Assembly: GCF_020382885.2 (NCBI RefSeq)
Contig: NC_058514.1
Coordinates: 191,001-255,000 of the forward strand
Direction: 5' to 3'
Source: Scatophagus argus
Lineage: Eukaryota; Chordata; Actinopteri; Scatophagidae
DNA length: 64,000 nucleotides
A program made the translations under genes and the position numbers. Below the pieces are notes generated by a model that did no database searches, was not told where the DNA came from, and was given only the letters and a program-made list of their open reading frames with translations. Positions 1 to 11,500 of the stretch are shown here, in pieces (the first letter of the stretch is position 1; each line of letters starts with the position of its first letter).

Positions 1-237
1 ATCGGTTTCACTTTGGCGTCTGAGGAAAATGTCAGATCACAGATCAAATGTTTTTTGTTTATCTATGTTAAAAAAAATAAAAAACAAAAACAAAACAATA
101 ATAATAAAAAAATGTTGTCTCAGGTGATGTAGTGTGTGAGGAGAGCTGAGTTCGACCTCCAGGTGTTTCTAATCAGGCAGGTGAGACAGCAGACTCATCA
201 AAGAGCTGAGTGTTGGTGAACGAGCTGGTGGGACACA

Positions 238-3200
238 ATGCTGTCTGTGCTCTGTCTTCTGTTCAGTCTTCACACAGGTGAGAACAGGATCGGCTCTCAC
301 CGCAGGTTCACTCGTTCACTCTTTGTTCATGTTAAACTTTGTGTTGTGTTTGTGCAGCTGCATTCAGTCAGAAACCTTCAAAAGCATCAGATCACAACAG
401 CACAGGTATGACATTCTCATCTGGTGATATGACACCATGTTTGATCTGCTAAATCCTGCTCTCCAGGCACCATGTTTTCACAAAAGTTCAAAGGTTAAAA
501 AAAAGGTTTAATTAAATTAATTCACTACAACTGATTTTATTCAAACAACTACAACAGATTCACTCAACTCAAAGTGTTTAACCTAAAAGCTCAATATGAT
601 TTTGTGCTTTTCAAGAAGATTTTATACCATTACAAAGGAATGAAATTGACTGAAATCACATTTCTATGCTGATGTTTTGTTTCAGAGAAGTTTGTCTTTT
701 TGTCTCTTCAGATTTAAAGTTAAATGTCATCCAGAATCAGCTGAATGTGACTTTAAATGAACAAGAAACTTTCTCTGGACACTCTGAATTCAGCAGTGAG
801 TCAGAATGTTTTTGTTTTTTTCCTTCAACCTAAAATATTTAACATTTTCTGTTACAGCTATAAAAAGTAAAACTGGAATAAAAAGACCTTTTTGAAACCC
901 AAACTGTAGATGTGTCCGGGGTGCGGCCCTTCATTACCGAACAAGAGATGGAGTCCAGGATCATCGGGGGCCACGAGGCCTGGGCTCACTCATGGCCCTG
1001 GCAGGTTTCTCTTCAGTTTGCCACCATGCCGGCCTGTGGAGGAGCAGTCATCAGCCCGCTGTGGGTCGTTTCTGCCGCTCACTGCTTCAAGAGGTCAGGT
1101 GTCATCTGCTAGATCTGGAGTCAGTCCAGTTTAGAGAGCCAGGGACCACATTTACTGACCAGACTCGGTCTGCTTTCAAGGCTCCGAGGTCGTCAACATC
1201 TGCTGTTAGAAGAGGAGTAAATTAACTGTGAGAGTCGTTCAGATCGGCTTACTGTTCCTCCTTCCACCTGTTTACAGGTACAATAAGGCTTCTTTCTGGA
1301 CGGTTCTGGCTGGAAAACACGACCTGGATAATCCTCATGAACCTGGACAACAAGTGAGAAACAAAGATCAGACATGTTTTGTATATACAGTATACTGTAG
1401 ACCTGATCCTCCTTCAGATCACCTCAGTGGTCTGAAGCCACTGAAGTGTCACCTGGCAAACTGCTGGTCTTCATCATCACTCAGGCAGCTGATCCTCTAA
1501 TTGTTAACACTCGTTCGTGTTCAGGCCAGAATCAGCTGTTCAGATATTTTCACTGAAAGACAACACAACATATCGGACAGATGGTTTTATTTCTCTGTCC
1601 CTCTGTGGTGCGGGCATGTTTGCAGTAATTTGTTTAATGACGTTTATCTCTATCATGAGTTAATTATTTGGTTATCTTGAGATAATGGGTTTATTGATCT
1701 CATTTCTCAGATGAAATAATTTAACACTTCATCGCTGAACAGTAACGGGTACCCTGACAGCTTCAATCCCAGCAAACAGAACCTGTTTCAAAGATCATGT
1801 GAACACCTGGATGTTGTTTTATGAATCTCTCTTTTAAGTGATCTCTAAATCCTGAACTTCGTACTTATGTCTCCTCTTCTGTGTCCAGACGGTTGGAGTC
1901 TCCATGATCATCAACCATCACGACTACAACACTCGGACCAAAGAGAATGACATGTCCCTGTTGAAGCTGCAGCAGCCGCTGGTCTTCACCCAGTTTGTGA
2001 GACCCATCGACATCTGGAGACATCCTCTGCCTCCCTTCTGGAAGTGCACCATCACTGGCTGGGGCTCCACCCGAGAGAGTCAGCCAGTGTTCAAACTCCG
2101 CTCTAGAAATGTCAGGAAACAAAAACCTTGTTGGGGATGACATGACGTTTCTTTTGTTTTGTGGTTCATCAGATGGTCCCCGAGTTCACAGACTCCAGGA
2201 GGTGAATGTTACCATCCTGCCCCCTGATGTCTGTAACCAGTACTACCTCGGAAGGATGCGACCCTCCATGTTCTGTGCTGGGGAGGATGGAGGAGGTGTT
2301 GACGCCTGCCAGGTAGGACCCGAACTCCTCCAGACTTTGACGACAAAGATGAAATGTACAAGAGGGACTGCTAGAACTCAGAATCTGGACTATGAAGCAT
2401 TTCAACCCAGCCTGAGACATGAAAGACAGAAATTTGATGACTTTAGAGTCACATTGACAGAATCTTGACTGAAGGTCTTTTTGCTGCATTGTCTTATTCG
2501 TTTCTCATGGTGTCTCCTGTTCTTCCTGTTTTGTCTTTAGTATACATCACTGACACTGTCCTGTTATGTCTCAGGGGGACTCTGGAGGTCCTCTGTCCTG
2601 CTTCACTGGCAGCAGATATGAGCTGGCAGGTTTGGTGAGCTGGGGAGTCGGTTGTGGACGCGTCAGAAGACCAGGAGTCTACACCAAAATCCAACAGCAC
2701 ACTCGTTGGATCTCTGACATCATGAGTAAGTGTGACAGTGGAACGCCTGAATGTTTACCTGTAAAGACGTGCTGGACTCTGAAGAGCTTACGTTCTGCTT
2801 CATTCACAGATGATCAAAATATCATGTATGCAGATGACGTCATGACTGAGGGTGGGTTTTTATGTTACACCGTGACGTTTTTTAACTCCAACATTCTTCT
2901 CATTTGTCTTTTGTACCAGCCTGCTACACTGTCTAAACTGGCTGCAGATCTGTAGATAAACGACACTGCACAGGCGTTCATGTTGTTCTGTCCACTCATG
3001 CATGACTGTATTTGTTGACCTGGATGACAGAGGACAGGTGTGGTAGGCAGCAGAGCTCCAGCTGTGAGAGGACTCCAGGCCTTGCATCTCTCTCAGTGTC
3101 CCAGGATGGTGAGGTTTCTGTGGGTAACGTGACAGAGTCCTGTCCCTTCTTCTGGCCCTGGCAGGCCAGCCTGCAGTCCAATGGACGTCACTACTGCAGC

Positions 3201-4471
3201 GGAGCGCTGATCCACCGCCGCTGGGTCATCGCTGCTCAGCACTGCAACGTCAGGTAATACTACCACTATTACTGCTACTGATACTATCACTACTGGTACT
3301 GCTGGCAGTACTACACCTGCACCGCTGCTGGGACATGGAGGCTGAACACTGCATCCCTGGGTAAAGCCTCACAGTACTGCTGCAGATCGTGTTACAGCTG
3401 ACGCCGTCTGGTCAGGTAAATGCTGCGGCTGTAATTTATCCCTGCAGAGCTAAAGAGGACTTGGTGGTTCTGGGAGTCCACGACCTGCGCTTCTCATCGT
3501 CTCAAACCATCCCAGTGGATGAAGTTTTCAACCTGCCGCAGGATGGCAGCTTCCCCCCAAGCTCTGACCTGTCGTTGCTCCGTCTCAGCGTGGCTGCCAG
3601 ATTCAGTACAAGCACACAAACTCAACATTTTACCTTTGCCCATTTTGTAACATACTGCACGCTGTGTCTGATTTTTGTCTCAGGTGTTTACTGAGGCTCT
3701 AGGATGTCTAAAATACTCATGTGTCCTCTGACATGTCTCCAGGCTCTAATGTGTCTCCAGTTTGTGTCCCTGATGAAGATGAGGAGCTCAATGATGGCTG
3801 GTCTTGTGTCACAACTGGCTGGGGATCCACGAAAGCAATAGGTAGTGTTGACATCCAGATTGGGAAAACAAAGGACTGATTCAGGGTTCCTCACAACCAA
3901 CACAGCTGGACCTGGTCCGACTGAGCCAAATGTCCTCAATATGAAACATGTTGACCAACGCTGTTGTGTGTGTGCTGCATAGTGGACATCGATCCAGACC
4001 GGCTGCACCACGTTGGCCTGGCTCTGGTAAATCAGACGAGCTGCAGGGAGAAGTGGGGAGGAGGACTCGTCGGTGACTCCCATGTCTGTTCACATCCTGC
4101 AGGCTCCACCTCCTGCACGGTAACTCGCCCTTAAAGTGAAGTACATTCACTCTCTCTCAGGGTTTGTGTCCTATGAAACGGACATCAGTACAAGCTGTCG
4201 AAGAGTAACTACTTTTCGTCACTCTGGGGGAACTTCTTGAACTTCTGATGGCTTTGTTTTTCTCAGACCACATAATATTAGATTCAGAATTTACCTTTGC
4301 TCTCTGCAGGGTGATTCTGGAGCTCCGCTGCTGTGTCGGAAACGTGGTACATACTTCCTGTTTGGTGTGGTCACATGGGGCAGCAGGAGGTGTGATGCAG
4401 ACAAACCGGCCGTCTTCTCCAAAATATCACATTATCACTCATGGATCACTGAGATGACTGAGGATGTCTGA
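238..4471 (+). CDS. Secreted serine protease with two tandem S1 (trypsin-fold) domains
   Basis: Fourteen exons join in frame to 555 residues: 238-277, 358-405, 712-795, 910-1093, 1278-1353, 1889-2078, 2173-2312, 2575-2725, 2810-2851, 3097-3253, 3448-3605, 3743-3841, 3983-4119, 4310-4471. The start was chosen because it gives a hydrophobic signal peptide ([13 protein letters not shown]). A linker with N-glycosylation sequons follows. Domain 1 (about 75-304) has the activation site ESR/IIGG, triad motifs SAAHC, NDMSLL and GDSGGP, and Asp at the S1 position (DACQGDSGG), so trypsin-like specificity is expected. Domain 2 (about 318-555) keeps AAQHC, SDLSLL and GDSGAP but lacks an IVGG start and has Thr at the S1 position. 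There are no CUB or transmembrane segments. The closest descriptions are polyserase-like or ovochymase-like; I cannot name the orthologue. The exon 9 to 10 join linking the domains is the least certain step. Confidence 0.85.
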
Positions 4472-4484
4472 ATGTTTGTTAGAA

Positions 4485-4490
4485 AATAAA
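4485..4490 (+). terminator. Polyadenylation signal AATAAA of the two-domain protease gene
   Basis: A canonical AATAAA lies 14 bases after the TGA stop that ends at 4471, which implies a very short 3' UTR. It marks the likely end of the plus-strand gene before the convergent stab2 gene. Confidence 0.7.
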
Positions 4491-5226
4491 CTTGACTTTG
4501 ACTTTTCTGGAGCTTTCGGCCTCATCGAGTATCTCCTGTAAACACTAATGGAGGCCTAACAGGATAGCAGCAGTCTGTTTCTGTGCCTCGTTATATGGTG
4601 GTTGATTTCATCCTCTGCTGGGAGGTCAGGTGCTTGTTGACCTCCTTGGCTCATGCTGTTTTGAGTTAGCTGCTAACTGCAGCTAGCTGCTTTGACCATC
4701 ACGTCACCCCCCAGCTCCTTCAATACCAAGGCTGAGCAAGCTGTGGTTCACATCATCAGGTCTTCTTCTGATGAGAAAACACGAGCAACACTAGAAATGT
4801 TGAACAGTGTGATCTTTTAATCGTCACTTAACTTCAGTTATACATGATTCTTTGTTTCACTGCTTGTCTACAGAAAACACATCAAATTTTAAATTTATAA
4901 AATTGTCACCATCCAAGCAACAAATTTAGAAGTTGAATCTGAACACATCATTAGTGTTGATTTTTTTTTTTTTTTTTTTTTTTTTCCTGAAGTGGCAGGC
5001 AGCCGAGAACTGAGGAGGCTTCAAATGTCTCGTTTAGGAAGCAGTTCATTTCTGCACTAGACAAACCTGAGATCACTGCTGTCAAAGATTTGTCAATAAG
5101 AAATAAACACAGTGCTTAAGTCCATGATAAAACACTGTTTGAGGCAGGTTGGAGGACTGTCAGTCCTCAGAGGTATAGAAGCAGTTTGTTCCAGTCCAGC
5201 AGTGAGCAGCATCAGCAGCTTCCCTC
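4491..5226. other. Spacer between convergent protease and stab2 genes
   Basis: I see no coding exon here. The stretch should hold the stab2 3' UTR on the minus strand. The only candidate poly(A) signal I see is a weak minus-strand ATTAAA at 4816-4821. A run of 25 T lies at 4961-4985. Confidence 0.5.
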
Positions 5227-7708
5227 TCAGCTGTCCTGCAGGAGGTCGTACGAGCCTCCGTTCACCACGTCGTGTTTGTCCTGCAGACAAAACGGGAAGT
5301 CTGCAGTTAACACCACCTTAATGCTGTACTTTGTCAGCTGAAGCTCTCACTTATTTTCATTTACTTCATTCAGCATTCAGTCTGTCTAAACATGTCAGAA
5401 GTGTCTGAGCTCAAATTGAAAAAGCCAGACTGGTTTAATGTGTAAATTCAGATGAAAGCAGACTCATCTCCAAATGAGAAGAAGAAACTGGAACATTTTG
5501 AACTGATTGTATGAACTGAGTCATAATGAAGCTGTGAGATGCTGACTCACCGTAACATCAGAGATGTTCGACTCGGCATCTTCTGGAGCGGCTTCGTAAA
5601 CCGGGTTACAGATGCTGCGACTGCAGTCTGCGGGTGGAGCTTCCTCCTCGCCTTCGTCCTCCTGTCAGAGCGACCAGGTCGAAGGTCAGCACTAAAACGT
5701 GTCTTACACCATCAGAATGTCTCAGAACTATGAGAACAATATTAATGCAAAGGCACTGGTATCAAAAACACTGCGGTGTGATATGTTTAAGACTGTTTTA
5801 TACTCAGTTACTCAGGCTTATCATCACTCATACTCAGTTTTATTTTAATAGTAAACAGCATATTTTAGTAATGCAAATTAACTCGTATTAACATTACTGC
5901 AAATATCAACATCAGCACACCAGCAACATCATACCAAAATAAATGTACACAAATAACTTCATAATTCTAATCTAGCTGCATTAACAGATGTGTATTAATA
6001 CTACTGTTTGTTGTGCCAGTATCACAGTTATTGTGGATACTCACAAACGGTCTGCACTAAGAAATAATTTGGAGTAGCAATACTACGTCTTAGCTGTAGA
6101 AAACCTGAAACTTTGTGGATGTGAAGAAACGTTTGATGACAGACGATATGAAACAGAAAGCAATCAAACAGCGACACACACACTCTGACCTTGAAGTAGT
6201 GGAACTGGAAGGGTTTTGTGTTGTGGCTGTAGAAGTGGTATCCAACAAAGACAACTCCAGCCACCAGGACTGTCAGCAGCACCACACCGACTCCCATCCC
6301 TGCCTTATGGGCCACGTGCATCTGCACAACCAATCACATTCAAACTCAGAGGTCAAATATGGAAGAACACGAGTACAAGTTTAGCAGTGAACTTTCTTTA
6401 CAGAGTTTTGTATTTGTCACAAATGCAAAAATAATCAGTAAATACTGTGTCGTCACAACATGGGTCACCTTTTGGCGAGGAGGCGGGGCTTTCAGTGGTC
6501 CCTGGAGAACATGTATGATCCCGTTTGATGCCAGGATGTCTGAGTCAGTGACAAAGCGGTTGTTGATGTAACAGGACGACTGCAGAGGGGAAAAAAGGAT
6601 CAAACGTTCTGAAAACAAAACCTTCTGATACCAGAGTCTGTTGATCTATGTGTTCAAACAGCCTTAACTACAGATGGACCCAAACACCAGTTTAACTTTC
6701 TACCAGAACTTTGACACTATTTGTTTCTGCTGTCTTTAGGAGAATCTTGGCAGCCGAAGTGTCAGGTTTTCAGGGACGGGACAGAATTGCTGTCTTGTGT
6801 GCAGTTAGAAAATCTGACCAGAGCTGAGGGGTTGAGCAGGTCAGGGACTCCAAGGACAGTCAGGCTGCCGACACGAGTTCTGATCCTGCTGCCATTCTTC
6901 AGCTGGCTGACAGGAAGAGCCTGACCCTCCGACAGGTGGAACTCGATGTCCCGCTGAGACAGAGTCTGCAGGGACACGTGGACAGGGAAGTACAGGTGAG
7001 GACACATAAACAGGAAGAGGTCCAGTACATGTTCTTAGATCTGATGACTCACCTGATTGTCAGGTAGGCCGTTGTTGTTGGGAACGAACAGCGTTGACTG
7101 GACCGTCAGGTTACTGAGATGCTTCAAGAAGTGCTTCCCGGACTCAGATACCTGAGAGTAGTTCAAGATTTGCTGCAGAAGTAAAAATATGTGTCATAAC
7201 TGAAGCTCATGGAATGTCCATGATGAAGGCTTCACAGCAGCAGCATCTGAAGACAGACTCACTGTGAGGAAGTTGGAGAAGGTTGGTGTGGATTCAAGGA
7301 CCTGCAGCAGGGTCCCAGTACAGATGAAACCGTCTCCAACATAACCAGGCTTGCACTCACACTTCACCTCTGAAAGCAACAGCACCTGAGCTTATTACTG
7401 ACATTTCAATCAAATGAGTGTTGTTTTTATACGGTTACTAGATGGCGAGTTAATTCTGTTGTATGGTGCTCTAAAACTTCTGCAAAGAAGGCTTACTGGG
7501 GGAAATGCAGCCCACTGATGATCATAAGAACTTACATGTTGACAAGACTGACGCAAAAAACAAACCTTTCAGTCCACTTTCCAAAATAAAAATTGCATAA
7601 GACAAATCAGAATTATTATAGCAACAGAAGTCAGAGTTGTTAGAGGTCTGCAGTGATCCACAGACAACAGAAATCATAAACCCTTCATCTTAATAAACTG
7701 GGTCCATG

Positions 7709-7744
<36 letters not shown>

Positions 7745-8523
7745 AGATTGTTTTTCTTGTACGGCAGAATGAAGAAGATGTTAAAAAATATTAGTAACAT
7801 CTCTTATTTTTCACTGTTTTGTTCTTTTGTAAATTCATTGAACTGTTAATGCTGCCACTTGTTCTTTATCTCTCACTTTGTGATCAAGACATTTGGAAGA
7901 TGTGTTTGACATATAAATTATATCTGTGGGTTAAATAAAGCTCAGTATTTGTTGACAAAGGAGTGAAAATGATTTCTGACTTTATTTCTCACCCTTCATT
8001 CGGTAGCAAAAAGTGTCCCAGGTCTCACTCAGGTTTTTGCGGATGCCATAGTCCACAATGCCCACGTGTCCAAAGCCACAGAGGGGGTTGGCATAGGTGG
8101 TGGGGTATGCCACCCGGGCCTGGTCCAACCAGCCCGCAGAACACATGTTCATCCCGCCCTGCAGAGACCAACAGGTCAGGATCGGATGTTCATTCATGTT
8201 GTGTGTACAGTGAAACAGTTTGGGGTAAAGCAGCTGTCCTCCTGATAAATCCTGAGCTCCCACTCAATTCACAAGAAAAAGCTTAACACTGTTTCCTCTT
8301 TGATGTAAAGTTTCTAACCACATCTTCAGTTTTACTGCTTACACACAGTATTCTGCAGTGACTGTTGCATCTGTGTTGCATTCACTGACCTGCTGAGCAT
8401 AGGACAGCTGATTGTATGTAGCCAAGCTGCCTCCCTGTGCAGTGCAGGCCTGCTGAGCTGCAGCGTAGTTCATTTTGTACTGTCCTTTCTCTGAACGGTA
8501 GTGAAAGACACCGAGCTTCGCAT
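5227..8523 (-). other. stab2: stab2 exons 61-69: Link domain, FAS1-7, transmembrane helix, cytoplasmic tail
   Basis: Exons: 8390-8523, 7993-8158, 7263-7369, 7053-7172, 6819-6965, 6469-6579, 6190-6321, 5551-5661, 5227-5280. The Link domain (about 2178-2276) is the hyaluronan-binding module, with [20 protein letters not shown] and [18 protein letters not shown]1-7 follows (about 2290-2438). Exon 67 encodes the helix [20 protein letters not shown] and the start of the tail, KPFQFHYFK. Exons 68-69 encode an acidic stretch, an NPVY motif (NPxY endocytic type) and the C-terminus [10 protein letters not shown]. The stop is TGA at 5227-5229. Confidence 0.93.
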
Positions 8524-8543
8524 CTGCACTCAGACACAGCAGC

Positions 8544-8581
<38 letters not shown>

Positions 8582-11500
8582 AACATTACAATACACTCTG
8601 TTATCCCAATACACTGTTGGTGTCACTGTTGTGACGTTCAAGCGTTTTCAGATCAGATCAGATTTAACTGAAACATATGATCCAGATACCTTCAAAGTGG
8701 AGGTCGGTACACTTAGCGTCTTGATGACATCGTCCATTATCTTGGAGACAGCGGCTAGTTGGCAGCTGTTTGAGCTCGCAGGTGAGTCCGTCTCCTATGT
8801 AGTTGTCCTTACAGCTGCACTTCCTCTTCCCCTGTTCACAAACACATGCAGTTTATACGTTACCATAACACACACGACTCTAAATGATGAGCGTATTGTC
8901 CTCACCGGAGCCGTCATGGTGCAGATGGCGTGTTCATGGCAGCCCCCGCTGTCCCCGGAGACACATGGGTCGATGGGCTGACAGGTGAAGCCATCACCAG
9001 TGTGACCTTTAGGACAGGTGCAGCTCACCTTTTCTCCTTTCTGAGAACATGTAGCTCCTTTAGCACAACCACCATTCCAGAACTGACACATGTCCACAGC
9101 TACAGACGGGGGGAGAGACACACAGATGGAGAGACCAACAGAGAAATATGTAAACAGGAAATGGAATGTTGCCATGGAGACAGTCAGGCTGTGGTCTCCA
9201 TCTATTTCTGTTCTTCAGTGTTTCCATTGAGTCCTCTGTTAAAATCTGCTTTGGTTTTGAGTGAAAGCTGAAGTGCTTGATAATCTCATATACCCTTTGT
9301 GTGCATTTACCTGTACAGGTGAATCCGTCTCCTTCGAAAAATGGCCGACACACACAGGTGTTGTTTTCCTGGCAGACGGCTTTTAGAGAACAGGGTGGAG
9401 AACACTGAAAGACTTCAGCTAGAGGAAACACAGACATGCTGATGATGATTGATGAACTTCACCAGGAATAATTCAAAGTACAGAGAAGGAAAACGAACAT
9501 ATAAACAGTCATTAAGTCAGAACAGAACAGGAGAAAAATGAACAAAATAGATAGACACCAATAGATACTGACACATACACACAGATACATGTACACACCC
9601 AGGAAATAATTTTGTGGTAAATTTGCTTCTGGTTGAATGTAAGCAGCAGCAACAAGATGATGATGATGACGATGATGATACTGTATTCATCTTCACATCA
9701 AAGATTTGACATCTGAGGAACACAATCCATCAACTGGACATCAGCCAGGACCTGCTGTGTTTGGAGCTGAGCGTGTTGTTCAACGGCACTTCCACATGTG
9801 AACAGGAGGACCCGGGGTCTGAACCACCAACCATATGGACGACCACAGCTTCTCGTCAATTCAGTGAAAGACAAAAAGTCCTCTTGAACTCACCTTGCGG
9901 GGCCTCACAGTGTTCTCCAGTCCAGCCGGCCTCACAGAAACATGAACCTGTACCTTTACGTCCAGCGTCACATGACCCGTGTTCAGAGCAGTTACAGGCT
10001 GAGAACCAGAGGACAAAAACAAATTGTCAGGATTATACAAAGTGCATACATCAAACAGAAAACCATCCCTGTGGCTCACCTTTACAGGTGTGACCATAGA
10101 AACCCTCACTGCACAGTTCACAGGCCACGCCCCCAAAACCCACATCACAGGTGCAGGTACCGTTACCAAGGTGACCATCGTCACATTGGCCACGATTACT
10201 GCAGGGAGAGCCAATCCCCCCAGGACAGACTGGAGAGAGAGGAAGACATCATCGTCGTCATCATCATCATCATCATCATCACAAATGTCGAGCTCATTAA
10301 TATATTCATGTTGTCATTCATTGTTCATTTGCATGTCCAAACGATTTCACAATTTTCTTTTTTACAAAGTAAATTCAAAGTAGTTATGTACAACAACAAC
10401 AATTACTCAAATATATTTATTCATCATAGTCAAACACAAGAGAGAAGCTGATATTTTCAGTATGGAAGCCCATTGGTGCTAAAACAAGTTAAAAAAAAGG
10501 ATCAATATATTTACAATGGATCAAATATTAAAAATTTTGACAAATTAAGTGAAAGTTCCTTCAAACTTTAAATTTTGAATTCTGAATCACAGCACTTCCT
10601 CACATTAAATATTTCACTACAACATGTTAAGCATAATTTCAATATGTTAATTTCCTTTGTTTTTGCTCATGTTGTTTAACATTTCAGAATTTCAGGTTTT
10701 GCACAGACAAATTGGCTTCCACAGAGAAGCTGTCTGCTTCTTTGTTTTGGGATCAAATGCATCTTAAATGACAGTTTGGTATGTGAATATGTGGGGGAAA
10801 CATCATCTTACCCAGACAGTCTCGTCCATAGTAACCATGACAACACTTTGGCTGCCAGACGTTGACTGTGCAGGTGCTGCGACAGCCGGTGTTTTTAGAG
10901 ACAAACATGGTGGGAAGATCACACTTTTGTACCTCCTGAAGACAAAACAAAGGGAATAAGTCACATACTCAAAGAGACGGGTTTCTGTTGGATGTGGGCT
11001 CTCTGAACAGACTAAGACCTTTGTTTTGGACCCTTTGGGACAGCGAGTAGTTGACAGGGTGCACAGTCCACAGCTCATCTGCCACAGAAGAAGAAGAAGA
11101 AGAAGAAACAACAGCAAATTGAAATCACCAGAAGTGAATGCTACTGGGTCACCACAGAGTGAACTGTTTATGTGCTAATATTAGCATGGCCAGCTATTTA
11201 GTTCGCTTCCTTCAATAGTAACACGGTCTTGGCTTTAAGGCCTAGAGTCAGCACATATTGATATGCTTTATATTATTCAGGTCACAGTGCATGCAGGACT
11301 GGAACACCATCTGGGATTTGGTTCTGAATGCTATCAAAGTTTACACTAATGTTAGCCGCTCTGTCCCAATCTCCAATGAACTTCACCTGAGATGGATGCA
11401 ATAAACTCATAAGGTAGCTGAGTTTTTATCTGTGACCTGTTACCGCTTTTCTTTGCTTTTACATGAGCTAGCATGATATCATGTACACCCACAAATTTTA

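Noticed and set aside
1-237. Possible earlier exon or regulatory module of the protease
   Set aside because: The segment is AT-rich with no open frame joined by splice sites; the Met at 238 with a signal peptide is a sufficient start. It is left unannotated.
9419-9893. A possible additional stab2 exon around 9730-9780
   Set aside because: Exon 57 joins exon 58 directly in phase, giving the same order as human STAB2; the candidate had no good acceptor.
9860-10214. 117-codon frame with repeated Val-Thr motifs
   Set aside because: It is the shifted frame of stab2 EGF exons 56-57; the correct frame gives regular Cys spacing.
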